Below, piece by piece: positions 45,400 through 53,677 of a DNA stretch of 64,000 nucleotides. Under the pieces are notes generated by a model, which worked only from the letters and a program-made list of their open reading frames with translations, ran no database searches and was not told the origin of the DNA. The translations under genes were made by a program, and so were the position numbers. This DNA is from an uncultured Faecalicatena sp. (GTDB lineage Bacteria; Bacillota; Clostridia; Lachnospirales; Lachnospiraceae). The stretch is taken from NCBI GenBank assembly GCA_948468385.1, contig CAOKHZ010000009.1, positions 1 to 64,000 of the forward strand, read 5' to 3'. The stretch's first letter is position 1. Each line of letters starts with the position of its first letter.

Positions 45400-48201
45400 A
45401 TGAATGGAAAAGGCAAGAAAAGGGGTTACATCGGTTTGGCAATCATTGCCGTGTTGCTGATTGTGACCATCGTGGCGGACGTGCTGGTGGCGAAATACCT
45501 TACCATGATCAAGTTGTATTTCCGTGACACCGACACTTCCGTTTACGAGATGTCGGCGGACGAGGCGCTTACGGCCGCCAGTGAATTTAACACGGAGTTG
45601 GGCGACGAGGGCATCGTCATGCTGAAAAACGCCGGGGACGCGGCATTGCCGCTTCCGGCCGGGACGAAAATCAATTTGTTTGGCAACGCGTCCTACCAGA
45701 CGTTGTACCAGGGGTCGGGTTCCGCGTCGAGCTGGTTCAAGCAGGACGTGAACGTGAATTTCAAGCAGGGGCTTGAGGATGCCGGGTTCGAGGTGAATCC
45801 CGGACTGTGGAAGTTTTACGAGGACAATTATCAGGAGCGAAGCGACCAGGAAGGCGGCATGACGGACATGTCGGGAGCCGACCACAGCATCCTGGAGCAG
45901 GCGGTTTCGCAGTACGAAGAGTACGAATATGAGGGGCAGAACGTGCTTGAGTATTCAGAAAGCTATTCCGACGTGGCGGTGCTTGTGCTGGGTCGTGCCG
46001 GCGGCGAGGGTTCTGACGCGGTGATGGAGATGGACGGTTACACGGGCGGCGATGCCGGAAAGCATTATCTGGAATTGCAGAGCGTGGAGCAGGAATTGCT
46101 TTCCTATATCGAGCAGAATTACGAGACGGTCATCATCGTTTTGAACACGGCGATGGCGATGGAAACGGGATTTATTGACGACGAGGCGGTGGACGCGGCG
46201 TTTTGGGTAGGCATGCCGGGTTCAAAAGGCTGCGAGTCGTTTGGAAAGATTTTGGCGGGAGACGTCAATCCGTCGGGACATTTGACGGACACATACGCAT
46301 ACGCGCTTGAGAGCGCCCCGTCTTACTACAATTTTGGTGATTATACCTACAGCAACTTTGAAGGAAATAACAAATATGTATATTATCAAGAGGGCGTTTA
46401 TGTAGGATATCGCTACTATGAGACGGCGGCAGCGGACGGTTATATCGATTATGACGAGACGGTGCAGTTCCCGTTTGGTTACGGCCTTTCTTACACGACC
46501 TTCGACTGGGAAGTGGGCGAGACGAAGCTGGGCGAGATTGGCGGTACCATCAGCGTGGATGTCAAGGTGACGAATACCGGTGACGTGGCGGGAAAAGACG
46601 TGGTACAGTTATATTATGTTTCCCCGTATGACCCGGCGGAAGGAATCGAGAAATCGGCAATTGACCTGGGGGCGTTTGCCAAGACAAGCCTGCTTGAGCC
46701 GGGCGCGTCCGAGACGGTGACATTGACCTTGAACGTGGACGACATGGCGGCCTATGATTACCGCGACGCGCAGTGCTACGTGCTTAGCAGCGGCGACTAT
46801 GCATTGCGGTTGCAGACGGATTCCCACAATGTCAAGGTAAATGGGGACGGCGCCGAGGTGGACGAAATTATTTACACGGTGGATGACAAGGTGGTTTACA
46901 ATGACGCAAATCAGGGAAAACGTTCCACGGACGTGGTGGAGGCGGTAAACCGCTTTGACGACGTGACGGCGGGCGACGGGTTCTTTGGCGAGGACGCGGA
47001 GATTACCTATGTTTCCCGTTCGGACTGGGCGGGAACGATGCCGATGTCAAGAGAAACTTCGATGAATGCGGCGGCTTCTGCAGAGACCATTGCTCTGATG
47101 ACAAATGATACGTCCGGTTGGGACTATGACCTGGACAACCTTCCGCAGGCGGAACCGGCGGTGACCGGGGCGGACAACGGCCTGGAGATTGCCGACATGG
47201 TCGGGTTGGAATTTGACGACCCGCTGTGGCAGGATTTGATTGAGCAAATGTCCGTGGACGAGCTGCGGAAATTATACGGAACTTGTGGATGGAGCAATCC
47301 GGCGGTGCTATCGATTAACAAGTCGGCGGCAATTGACATGGACGGTGCGGAGGGACTTCACGATTTGACTTCCGACAGGACGGCGAACCAGTATGTCGGC
47401 TCGACGGTGCGCGGCGCGACCTGGAACACGGCGCTCGCGTATGACATGGGACTTGTCTATGGCGATGAATGTCTGGCAAACGGCGTGTCCGGCATGTACG
47501 GCATGACGGTCAATATTCACCGTTCCCCGTTTAATGGAAGATGCTTCGAGGCCTATTCGGAAGACCCGCTTCTTTCCGGTAAGATTGCGGCGGAGGAAAT
47601 CCGCGGCCTGCAGGAGAAAGGAATCGCGGTATATTTGAAGCACATGGTGGTAAACGACCAGGAGACGAACCGAAGTGGCGTGCATACATGGACGAACGAG
47701 CAGGCGTTGCGCCAGATTTACCTGAAGCCGTTTGAAATCGTGACGAAAGAGGCGGATTGTACCGGGTACATGACGAGCTACAATTATCTTGGAACCGGCT
47801 GGACCGGTGCGAGCAAGGCGATGATTACCGACGTGGCCAGGGGCGAATGGGGCACGATGGGCCGCATGATCACGGACGCGGCGATGGATTTTGACATTTA
47901 CGTGCCGGATACCGGCGTATTGGCCGGGCTTGACATGTGGCTGGCGCCGATGACGGCCGCCACGTCGGAAAAATTGTACGGGACCGATTATGGCATCCGC
48001 ATGCTGCAGGAGTCCGCACACAGACAACTCTATGTCTACGCAAATACTTCCGGCGTCGGCATGACCGCACAAGAGAGCGACACATGGAAATTGGTAGTGG
48101 GCGCGGCCAACGCGGTGCTCGTGTTGGGAATGCTGATTAGCTTGGCGGCACTGGTAATACCAGGATTTCGAGGAAAGAAGGAAAAGAAGAATGAAAAATA
48201 G
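45400..48201 (+). CDS. Permuted GH3 enzyme anchored in the membrane at both ends
   Basis: A 933-residue GH3 protein. Helix 1 (about 11-32, IGLAIIAVLLIVTIVADVLV) follows KGKKRG, and helix 2 (about 905-925) precedes a basic tail KKEKKNEK, so the enzyme body lies between two anchors, probably outside the cell. Domain order is permuted: sandwich first (about 55-350, GIVMLKNAGDAALPL), fibronectin-III (about 365-460 after YGLSYTTF), and catalytic domain last (about 600-880). The last shows MDGAEGLHD and KHMVVNDQETNR, with nucleophile Asp826 in MITDAAM. The ITDA context is unlike the usual SDW. Probably trims oligosaccharides at the surface. AAAGGAGG precedes the ATG. Confidence 0.9.
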   Translation: MNGKGKKRGYIGLAIIAVLLIVTIVADVLVAKYLTMIKLYFRDTDTSVYEMSADEALTAASEFNTELGDEGIVMLKNAGDAALPLPAGTKINLFGNASYQTLYQGSGSASSWFKQDVNVNFKQGLEDAGFEVNPGLWKFYEDNYQERSDQEGGMTDMSGADHSILEQAVSQYEEYEYEGQNVLEYSESYSDVAVLVLGRAGGEGSDAVMEMDGYTGGDAGKHYLELQSVEQELLSYIEQNYETVIIVLNTAMAMETGFIDDEAVDAAFWVGMPGSKGCESFGKILAGDVNPSGHLTDTYAYALESAPSYYNFGDYTYSNFEGNNKYVYYQEGVYVGYRYYETAAADGYIDYDETVQFPFGYGLSYTTFDWEVGETKLGEIGGTISVDVKVTNTGDVAGKDVVQLYYVSPYDPAEGIEKSAIDLGAFAKTSLLEPGASETVTLTLNVDDMAAYDYRDAQCYVLSSGDYALRLQTDSHNVKVNGDGAEVDEIIYTVDDKVVYNDANQGKRSTDVVEAVNRFDDVTAGDGFFGEDAEITYVSRSDWAGTMPMSRETSMNAAASAETIALMTNDTSGWDYDLDNLPQAEPAVTGADNGLEIADMVGLEFDDPLWQDLIEQMSVDELRKLYGTCGWSNPAVLSINKSAAIDMDGAEGLHDLTSDRTANQYVGSTVRGATWNTALAYDMGLVYGDECLANGVSGMYGMTVNIHRSPFNGRCFEAYSEDPLLSGKIAAEEIRGLQEKGIAVYLKHMVVNDQETNRSGVHTWTNEQALRQIYLKPFEIVTKEADCTGYMTSYNYLGTGWTGASKAMITDVARGEWGTMGRMITDAAMDFDIYVPDTGVLAGLDMWLAPMTAATSEKLYGTDYGIRMLQESAHRQLYVYANTSGVGMTAQESDTWKLVVGAANAVLVLGMLISLAALVIPGFRGKKEKKNEK

Positions 48202-48685
48202 GCGGAACAATGGATGGAATGATAATGGACGGAACAATAAATGGAACAATAGATGGAAAAAGGCCATGGCCGTGTTGCTCGTGATGGCGTTCGCGGTGGC
48301 ACTCGCGGGCTGCGGCGGTAACAAAAACGAACCGCTGCATGGAGAATATCATACCGAGGCAAACGGGCATAAAAGAGGAATTGACCTGGACGTGACGATG
48401 GATGGCGAGAACATCAGAGCCATCATTCTCGATGACATGGATTCCGAATATACGTTGACGGATCCGGACGCGTTTCAGAGGATGTGGCCGACCAAGGTGG
48501 CGAGAATCATCCAAAACTTGCAGAACATGGGGCCGGACGGGATTAATGAAATCGAGGTCGAGCTGGATGAGAACGGCATCCCCACGGCGGTGAACGGCAT
48601 TCCGCAGGAATGGATACCGGACGGCTGCACGGACTGCGTGGGCATGCTCATACTGGGCGTGCAGGACGCGTTGGCGAAGCGGTAG
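48191..48685 (+). CDS. Putative lipoprotein, possibly FMN-binding-like
   Basis: A 164-residue protein whose start overlaps the GH3 stop by 11 bases, so the two are co-translated. The N-terminus is Asn/Arg/Trp-rich, then a helix with lipobox LAGC near residue 40. The mature part (YHTEANGHKRGIDLDVTMDG onward) has the strand-rich beginning and GMLILGVQDALAK ending of FMN_bind domains, where the typical flavin-linked Ser/Thr motif SGAT is replaced by GCTDC. The flavin role is therefore uncertain. Another GH3 helper or sensor function is possible. Confidence 0.65.
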   Translation: MKNRRNNGWNDNGRNNKWNNRWKKAMAVLLVMAFAVALAGCGGNKNEPLHGEYHTEANGHKRGIDLDVTMDGENIRAIILDDMDSEYTLTDPDAFQRMWPTKVARIIQNLQNMGPDGINEIEVELDENGIPTAVNGIPQEWIPDGCTDCVGMLILGVQDALAKR

Positions 48686-48741
48686 GGTGATGACGAGGCA
48701 GACGTTGGAGACATGACAACGAAGTGAAATAATCATGTAAT

Positions 48742-48771
48742 AAATGGCAGGGTGAAGTTTCCCTGCCATTT
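48742..48771. terminator. Bidirectional hairpin between lipoprotein and small minus-strand ORF
   Basis: AAATGGCAGGG and CCCTGCCATTT, perfect 11-bp arms around TGAAGTTT, between convergent coding regions. Confidence 0.7.
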
Positions 48772-48785
48772 ACCGCGTAGTATTG

Positions 48786-48908
48786 TCAATATACCAGGGC
48801 CGGCACCCAGACGACGACATCCATATCGTGCAATTTCTCCAAAGTACTTAATACGTTCGTAACAATACCTTCTGCCATGTTTGCTAATTTTTTCATAAAT
48901 GCCTTCAT
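48786..48908 (-). CDS. 40-residue peptide, unknown
   Basis: A small ORF with an excellent ribosome site (AGGAGG, 8 nt before ATG). The peptide begins MKAFMKKLANMAEGIVTNVL and ends with STLEKLHDMD plus a hydrophobic VVVWVPALVY. The first 25 residues can form an amphipathic helix, as in autoinducer precursors, leaderless bacteriocins or small membrane toxins. It lacks the cysteine expected of an AgrD peptide and no export or processing gene is adjacent. No family recognised. Confidence 0.5.
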   Translation of the reverse strand: MKAFMKKLANMAEGIVTNVLSTLEKLHDMDVVVWVPALVY

Positions 48909-49048
48909 AATAAAATCCTCCTATTTTAATTGTTATCGTATAAAAAGGTGCTTCAGTGATAGTGTTCCAACTGATGATGTAAGTTTACCGTGGGAAGTTT
49001 AGGGAAATATTTGTGAGATGTTAAAGAAATATGAAATTACTTTCCACA

Positions 49049-49064
49049 CCCCGTGAAAAGTAAC
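49049..49064. repeat. Single end of the GTTACTTTTCACGGGG repeat (reverse orientation)
   Basis: CCCCGTGAAAAGTAAC. Just upstream AAATTACTTTCCACA forms a weak complement, so the element may be reduced to its ends. The 270-bp gap holds nothing else recognisable. Confidence 0.7.
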
Positions 49065-49179
49065 AATAGGAAAAATAAAAATATATGGAGACTGCGTTTT
49101 TCTGATGTAAAAATGTTGTGAATGTGTTATTATGGAGTCGTAACATTTGACGAGTATTTAAGTAGAATATGATAAAACG

Positions 49180-49488
49180 TTGGTCGGAGGGGAATGGCGC
49201 AGTGCAATAGGAGAACGTTTGTATATCGACATTAATCTAAAAAAATATCAAATTATAGGGAGGAAGGGTTATGTTGTCAATTTGGAGTATCCGCTTCCAA
49301 ACGGACAATCGGTAATATTACTTGAGGATGACAAGGTGTATCTGGGAAATCAAGTAGAGATGCCGGGAAGCGACAAGTGTTATGGTGTGGTCGCGGATGA
49401 TGCATACTTGCTCGTGTGCGAATATGGGTGCGGCAGGACGGAGCCGGAGATAATCATGTACAAGAAAAGAAATGACAAATGTCAGTAA
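49180..49488 (+). CDS. Small hypothetical protein
   Basis: A frame of 102 codons from a TTG at 49180; a shorter form from the TTG near 49219 sits behind AGGAG. The protein is strand-rich (YVVNLEYPLPNGQSVILLE, YLLVCEYGCGRTEPEIIMYK) and soluble. It is followed 21 bp later by another small gene of similar style. No family recognised; could be an immunity-type protein given its neighbours, but that is only context. Confidence 0.45.
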   Translation: MVGGEWRSAIGERLYIDINLKKYQIIGRKGYVVNLEYPLPNGQSVILLEDDKVYLGNQVEMPGSDKCYGVVADDAYLLVCEYGCGRTEPEIIMYKKRNDKCQ

Positions 49489-49509
49489 GAATAATAAAGG
49501 TGATGCAAA

Positions 49510-49854
49510 ATGGTAGCGATAGAATTTGGAATTATTGAGGATATGATAAATGAAGCGCGGGATTATGTCATACCGGAGCGGGAGCAATGTGTGAGCATCG
49601 CGGATGATGTTTACATAGATGATTGGTGGAATCAGCTATGTATTATGAAAACGTATTTTTATGGTTTTGACCGTCCGAAGCTTGGTCTTGCAAGGTATGG
49701 CGTTACCTTGATACCGCCGGAGTCGTTGCCGGCGTTCCAAGAAATTGTGTTATCCGATAGGCGAATCAATGAAGATGATCATTTGGTGGCGTTGGCAAAA
49801 ATGATACAAGATGCGATTGATAGAAAAAAGTTCATGATACATTTTGGAGTTTGA
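49510..49854 (+). CDS. Small hypothetical protein
   Basis: A 114-residue soluble protein with helix and acidic character (SIADDVYIDDWWNQLCIMKT, FYGFDRPKLGLARYG). GGTGATGC precedes the ATG modestly. It sits between two other small genes on the same strand. No domain recognised. Size, acidity and clustering resemble polymorphic-toxin immunity genes, though no toxin gene is nearby. Confidence 0.55.
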   Translation: MVAIEFGIIEDMINEARDYVIPEREQCVSIADDVYIDDWWNQLCIMKTYFYGFDRPKLGLARYGVTLIPPESLPAFQEIVLSDRRINEDDHLVALAKMIQDAIDRKKFMIHFGV

Positions 49855-49961
49855 CTTGAAGCTTATGGACGGCATGGAGAAATCGTTTTGAACTACGGGT
49901 GGGAAAAAATAGAAAGAATTATTTAATGGCGCGTAAAAAGATACGCAAATGGAGCGAATCT

Positions 49962-50454
49962 ATGGTAGTGATTTTGGATGAGGAAAAATATGATGCAATC
50001 TGGGACAAGATTTTTTACGAATATGGCTTTAAGCCTTCATGCAAGCCGGCGAATATCGAGGATTGGATACATTTCCCAGCTCATTTCGTGAAATATAAGC
50101 TTTGCAATGGCTGGTCAGAGGAACAAGAACGGATTGTACATTCCATTATGAAAAATGTGATAAATGAAGAAATGTATGCCCTGAATTGGAAACATGACTG
50201 CTTTGTGTTTCATCCAGATGAAAATATACAGTTATATTATTCCTATTATGACGAGGCACGAGGCGTTTATGTGTATTTTCCGAGCTATTGGCCTGATGGA
50301 GATTATCATTTTTTTTGTTAAAATGGACTGGACGTGTGGCTTGTTTGGACATCCATGGCGGCAAGAGCTCTGTGTATTAGGCGAAGCCTTGATTCAAGCG
50401 TTCGAAGAGGAGAAAGAACGGTTGAATATCAAAGAAATAGGAGACGTAAAATGA
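49962..50454 (+). pseudogene. DUF2716-like gene with frameshift at a poly-T tract
   Basis: The first frame (about 120 codons, EKYDAIWDKIFYEYGFKPSC to YWPDGDYHFFC) resembles DUF2716. It stops in a run of eight T at 50309-50316. The next frame continues the same family without loss: WTCGLFGHPWRQELCVLG to EEKERLNIKEIGDVK. One T fewer would restore a single 160-residue protein. Either a decayed gene, a slippery phase-variable tract, or a sequencing error. GGAG lies 7 nt before the ATG at 49962. Confidence 0.65.
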
Positions 50455-50564
50455 CAAAAAGATTGGATGAAAGATCATAGAAACATTTTGTTTTATGAGA
50501 ATGAGTTGAATGCTAGTGTTTGGCGGTTTTATTATGAAAGAAATGTAGAAAGGGGGAGACGTAC

Positions 50565-51020
50565 TTGATACGTAAGGTTTCTAATGACGAATTAGACAGT
50601 GCATTTGCATTAATTTGGGAGGTGTTCCAACAATTTGTCGCGCCTGATTATACGAGTGAAGGCATCGACTATTTTTATAACCAGTTTGTAATCGGGCAAA
50701 GTTTCAGGGAGAGCTTTCATGATAATCTACAGACAATGTATGGTGCGTTTGACAATGGGAAATTAGTAGGCGTGCTGTCCATATCGAAAAACCACCACGT
50801 ATCTTGCGTATTCGTGGACAAAAATCATCATAGAAAAGGGATTGCAACGAAACTGTTTTCGAAAGTGATTTCCGAGTTAAGGCAACAAGGGGTAGAAAGT
50901 ATAGAGCTAAATGCGTCGCCCTACGCCGTTCCTTTTTATCATGCAATTGGGTTTGCGGATCTTGGCGAGGAGAGCATATATCACGGAATTCGGTATACGC
51001 CAATGCGATTGCAGTTATGA
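50565..51020 (+). CDS. GNAT family N-acetyltransferase
   Basis: A 151-residue acetyltransferase with the GNAT core. The acetyl-CoA motif A is seen as VFVDKNHHRKGIATKLFSKV (about 85-105, R-x-x-G-x-A loop), and the ending IGFADLGEESIYHGIRYTPM is usual. The substrate cannot be named. It starts with TTG behind AGGGGGAG, 7 nt upstream. The 110 bases before it contain no complete gene; a short in-frame stretch (RNILFYENELNASVWRFYYE, about 50475-50560) may be a remnant. Confidence 0.88.
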   Translation: MIRKVSNDELDSAFALIWEVFQQFVAPDYTSEGIDYFYNQFVIGQSFRESFHDNLQTMYGAFDNGKLVGVLSISKNHHVSCVFVDKNHHRKGIATKLFSKVISELRQQGVESIELNASPYAVPFYHAIGFADLGEESIYHGIRYTPMRLQL

Positions 51021-51091
51021 GCATGTGGTAGAAAAACGGCTAATTAGAGAGAGGATATTGCAAGAGGTACGGACAAGGAGGTCGAAATGTG

Positions 51092-51502
51092 ATGAGGAGT
51101 AAAAATAAGTCTATGCTTGCGTTGGCGGTTACATATTTGGGGATTTGGGCGTTTTCATTGATTGTGTTTTGGTGTTTTATTAGTGGTTCGGATGCCATGG
51201 GATATGCCTTGCTGTTTTTGATTGTGCTGCTTCCCGTTACGACTTTTGTCACCTCTTTTCGGATTGGGAAGCAAAATTATGGTGGAAAATGGAAATGGAG
51301 TTTCGCGATTGCCTTTGGCATCATGTACATGCTTGCCGATTATATGACGTTTAGTATGGCCAACATGCTCACGGTACATAGGGTGAATTTTCCGGCACTT
51401 GGGATGATACCGGCGGGGGCGGTAATATCCTTTGTCGGAATGGGACTAGGGGTTGGAATTCGTTATATGGCATCCAAAAGAAAAAATAGTACGCTTATCT
51501 AG
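51092..51502 (+). CDS. Small integral membrane protein
   Basis: A 136-residue protein with four hydrophobic helices (about 9-30, 38-58, 70-92, 100-125) and short polar loops. AGGAGG precedes both the ATG at 51092 and an adjacent GTG three bases upstream. No family recognised. It lies between a GNAT gene and an XRE regulator on the same strand. Confidence 0.65.
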   Translation: MRSKNKSMLALAVTYLGIWAFSLIVFWCFISGSDAMGYALLFLIVLLPVTTFVTSFRIGKQNYGGKWKWSFAIAFGIMYMLADYMTFSMANMLTVHRVNFPALGMIPAGAVISFVGMGLGVGIRYMASKRKNSTLI

Positions 51503-51606
51503 CGGTTTTTAGCCAATTCCACTCAAATTCTCCAAACGGGGGATGTTGTTTTTCGGGAAAAAAGATTATTCTTGTGCTATAAAAATAGGTGGGAGGTACA
51601 AGAAAA

Positions 51607-52065
51607 ATGGATCAGCTGGCCATAGGAAAGTTTATTGCATTAAAAAGGAAAGAGAAAAACCTGACGCAGGAGCAGTTGGCGGAGCAACTTAACATATCCA
51701 ACAAGACCGTTTCAAAGTGGGAAACGGGAAAGTGCATGCCGGATTACAGTGTCATCAAAAATTTATGCGAGGTATTGGAAATTACGATTTCCGAGTTGAT
51801 GGATGGCGAAGAGGAAAAAGAAAGCATTCGTACATATGACGAAGACCAGACATTGGAACTGTTGCGGCGCGTACAAGAGTTGGAACGGCAAAAAAACACA
51901 TTGCACGGAATGTTGTTGATTGTCATGGGCATCGCCATGCTGGCAATTGCTCAAACACTGGGCGGTTCTGCCGTAAGAGATTTTTTTGCAGGACTGTTTT
52001 TGGGAATGTCCATTGCTGAAATGCTCGTGGGAGTATATGTTGTTGGGAAAGGAATCGCAAAGTGA
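51607..52065 (+). CDS. XRE family regulator with C-terminal membrane helices
   Basis: A 152-residue protein. N-terminal helix-turn-helix of the Cro/cI type (about 7-62: LTQEQLAEQLNISNKTVSKW, then CMPDYSVIKNLCEVLEI), a linker helix (about 75-95), and two hydrophobic helices (about 98-145) that anchor it in the membrane. Such membrane XRE proteins are common in Clostridia, target unknown. GGGAGG is upstream of the ATG at 51607. Confidence 0.88.
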   Translation: MDQLAIGKFIALKRKEKNLTQEQLAEQLNISNKTVSKWETGKCMPDYSVIKNLCEVLEITISELMDGEEEKESIRTYDEDQTLELLRRVQELERQKNTLHGMLLIVMGIAMLAIAQTLGGSAVRDFFAGLFLGMSIAEMLVGVYVVGKGIAK

Positions 52066-52143
52066 TAGAGGAAAAATCACTTTTTATGCAGGAAACGCAT
52101 CCGAGTTTTTACCAAAGCACCTTAGAAAATACAAATGTAAACA

Positions 52144-52172
52144 TAGACATTACAACGAAAGCGTGATAGAAT
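52144..52172 (+). promoter_or_regulatory. Promoter of the Rrf2 gene with shared motif
   Basis: TAGACA, 17-bp spacer, TAGAAT. The stretch GACATTACAACGAAAGCGTG (52146-52165) is almost identical to that in the promoter of the neighbouring NAD(P)-binding gene (52756-52775), so both may be controlled by one repressor. Confidence 0.65.
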
Positions 52173-52246
52173 GTTCCCGAAAGACATTTGTTCGGACGGC
52201 AAATCCGAAAATAGGTTGGAACGACGAACGGGAAAGGGGATTGGTC

Positions 52247-52687
52247 ATGCAGATTTCAAGTCGATTTACTTTGGCGGTTCACATTTTCGCGTGTATTGAC
52301 ACGTTTGGCGGCGAGTACAAGGTGACGAGCGATTTCCTTGCGGGAAGTACAAACGTGAACGCCGTCGTCATCAGGAGGATTCTCGTTCAGTTGAAGGAGG
52401 CGGGGCTCATCGAGGTCGCGCGGGGGACAGGAGGAACGACCATCGCGAAGCCGTTGGACGAGATTACCTTTTTGGACGTGTATCGCGCCGTGGAATGCGT
52501 GGAAAATGGCGAGCTGTTCCATTTTCACGAGAATCCAAGTACGAATTGTCCAGTGGGAAGGAATATTCACCATATTTTGGATGATAAACTTTTAAGGGTA
52601 CAAAATGCCATGGAAGTGGAACTGGCCTCCATCACGTTGGAGGATTTAAGGCGGGACACGGAAAAATATTTGGGGAATCAAAAGTGA
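52247..52687 (+). CDS. Rrf2 family transcriptional regulator
   Basis: A 146-residue winged-helix regulator with the Rrf2 N-terminus MQISSRFTLAVHIFACID and recognition region about 25-60 (SDFLAGSTNVNAVVIRRILVQL). The wing carries the family phrase LIEVARGTGGTTIAKPLDEI. Members such as IscR and NsrR hold an Fe-S cluster with three Cys; here only Cys-containing segments CVEN and NCPVGRN are seen, so cluster binding is doubtful. AAGGGGA is upstream of the ATG at 52247. It shares a promoter motif with the downstream NAD(P)-binding gene. Confidence 0.9.
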   Translation: MQISSRFTLAVHIFACIDTFGGEYKVTSDFLAGSTNVNAVVIRRILVQLKEAGLIEVARGTGGTTIAKPLDEITFLDVYRAVECVENGELFHFHENPSTNCPVGRNIHHILDDKLLRVQNAMEVELASITLEDLRRDTEKYLGNQK

Positions 52688-52698
52688 ATAGTAATGGA

Positions 52699-52743
52699 AA
52701 ATTTCCAACTGCGCGGTAAACTTTGCCAGTTGGAAATTTTTTT
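52699..52743 (+). terminator. Rho-independent terminator of the Rrf2 gene
   Basis: AAATTTCCAACTG pairs perfectly with CAGTTGGAAATTT and is followed by a T-run. Confidence 0.9.
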
Positions 52744-52753
52744 GATGTAACTA

Positions 52754-52816
52754 TTGACATTACAACAAAAGCGTGGTACAGTAACACCATCAGATGTAAC
52801 AAACATAATTACATCT
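52754..52816 (+). promoter_or_regulatory. Promoter and palindromic operator of the NAD(P)-binding gene
   Basis: TTGACA (52754), 17-bp spacer, TACAGT (52777). The shared motif GACATTACAACAAAAGCGTG covers 52756-52775. Just downstream AGATGTAA (52792-52799) and TTACATCT (52809-52816) form an 8-bp palindrome with 9-bp spacer, a fitting repressor site near the start of transcription. Confidence 0.65.
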
Positions 52817-52869
52817 AAAATAAGAAGGTAGCTTTTGACACTACCAAAAAAATTCAGGAGGTAATGATT

Positions 52870-53499
52870 ATGAAAATCGCAGTGGTTTGTGCAAATGGAA
52901 AGGCAGGACAATTGATTACGAAGGAGGCCGTGGAGAGAGGGATTGACGTGACGGCCATCGTCAGGGGCGAGAATCGGTCAGTCGCGCCGAAGTCGGTGAA
53001 CAAGGACGTTCTCGACATCAAAGCCGAGGATCTTGCGGGGTATGACGCGGTCGTGGACGCCTTTGGCGCATGGACCGAGGATTTGCTTCCGCTTCACAGT
53101 ACGACGCTGGGCGTTTTGTGCGACGCGCTTTCCGGCACGGACACGCGCTTGTTGGTGGTCGGCGGCGCGGGAAGTTTGTACGTGAACCCGGAGCATACGG
53201 CCTGCGTGGCGGACGGCCCGGATTTCCCGGACATGTTCAAGCCGGTGGCGGGGGCGATGGCCAAGGCACTTGGGGAACTTCGCCTGAGAAACGACGTGAA
53301 GTGGACGTACATCAGTCCGGCCGGGGATTTTCAGGCGGACGGCGAGCGGAGTGGCAAATATATTCTTGGCGGCGAGGAATTGACATTAAACGAGAAAGGC
53401 GAGAGCGTCATCAGTTATGCGGACTATGCCATTGCCATGGTCGATGAGATGGAAAAGGGAAATCACGTACAGCAGAGAATTTCCGTGGTGAGGAAGTAA
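52870..53499 (+). CDS. NAD(P)-binding protein, NmrA/SDR-like
   Basis: A 209-residue Rossmann protein. The N-terminal strand MKIAVVCANGKAGQLITKEA holds a glycine-rich cofactor turn (ANGKAG), followed by EAVERGIDVTAIVRG and DVLDIKAEDLAGYDAVVDAF. It looks like the NmrA-like, non-catalytic or oxidoreductase group that often sits beside an Rrf2 or HxlR regulator. The ATG at 52870 is chosen because AGGAGG lies 8 nt before it; the ATG at 52864 is too close. It shares promoter sequence with the Rrf2 gene, so it is the likely regulated target. Confidence 0.88.
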   Translation: MKIAVVCANGKAGQLITKEAVERGIDVTAIVRGENRSVAPKSVNKDVLDIKAEDLAGYDAVVDAFGAWTEDLLPLHSTTLGVLCDALSGTDTRLLVVGGAGSLYVNPEHTACVADGPDFPDMFKPVAGAMAKALGELRLRNDVKWTYISPAGDFQADGERSGKYILGGEELTLNEKGESVISYADYAIAMVDEMEKGNHVQQRISVVRK

Positions 53500-53592
53500 A
53501 GAAGATAGCATCTGTACACCGACGTTAAAGATTGTTGAGAATTGATGTCAGGAAGTGATCTGGAAGATGGCGGCGGAGATCCGAGGGTGGTC

Positions 53593-53676
53593 ATGGATTT
53601 AGACAAGATAGTACGCAATCTATTTTGCGGCAGTACCTTAGGCCAAAAACACGAAGAATTGCGAGGTGGCGGTTGA
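53593..53676 (+). CDS. 27-residue ORF coupled to the macrodomain gene
   Basis: ATG at 53593 behind GAGGGTGG opens a 27-codon frame (starts MDLDKIVRNLFCGSTLGQKH) whose TGA ends two bases before the next ATG. It may be a leader peptide, a relic, or chance; no family recognised. The rest of the gap to 53500 holds one TGTACACCGACG motif and no gene. Confidence 0.3.
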   Translation: MDLDKIVRNLFCGSTLGQKHEELRGGG

Positions 53677-53677
53677 T

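Noticed and set aside
48786-48908. AgrD-type autoinducer precursor
   Set aside because: No cysteine or serine ring motif, no AgrB gene nearby, and the C-terminal is hydrophobic instead of acidic. Kept as unknown peptide.
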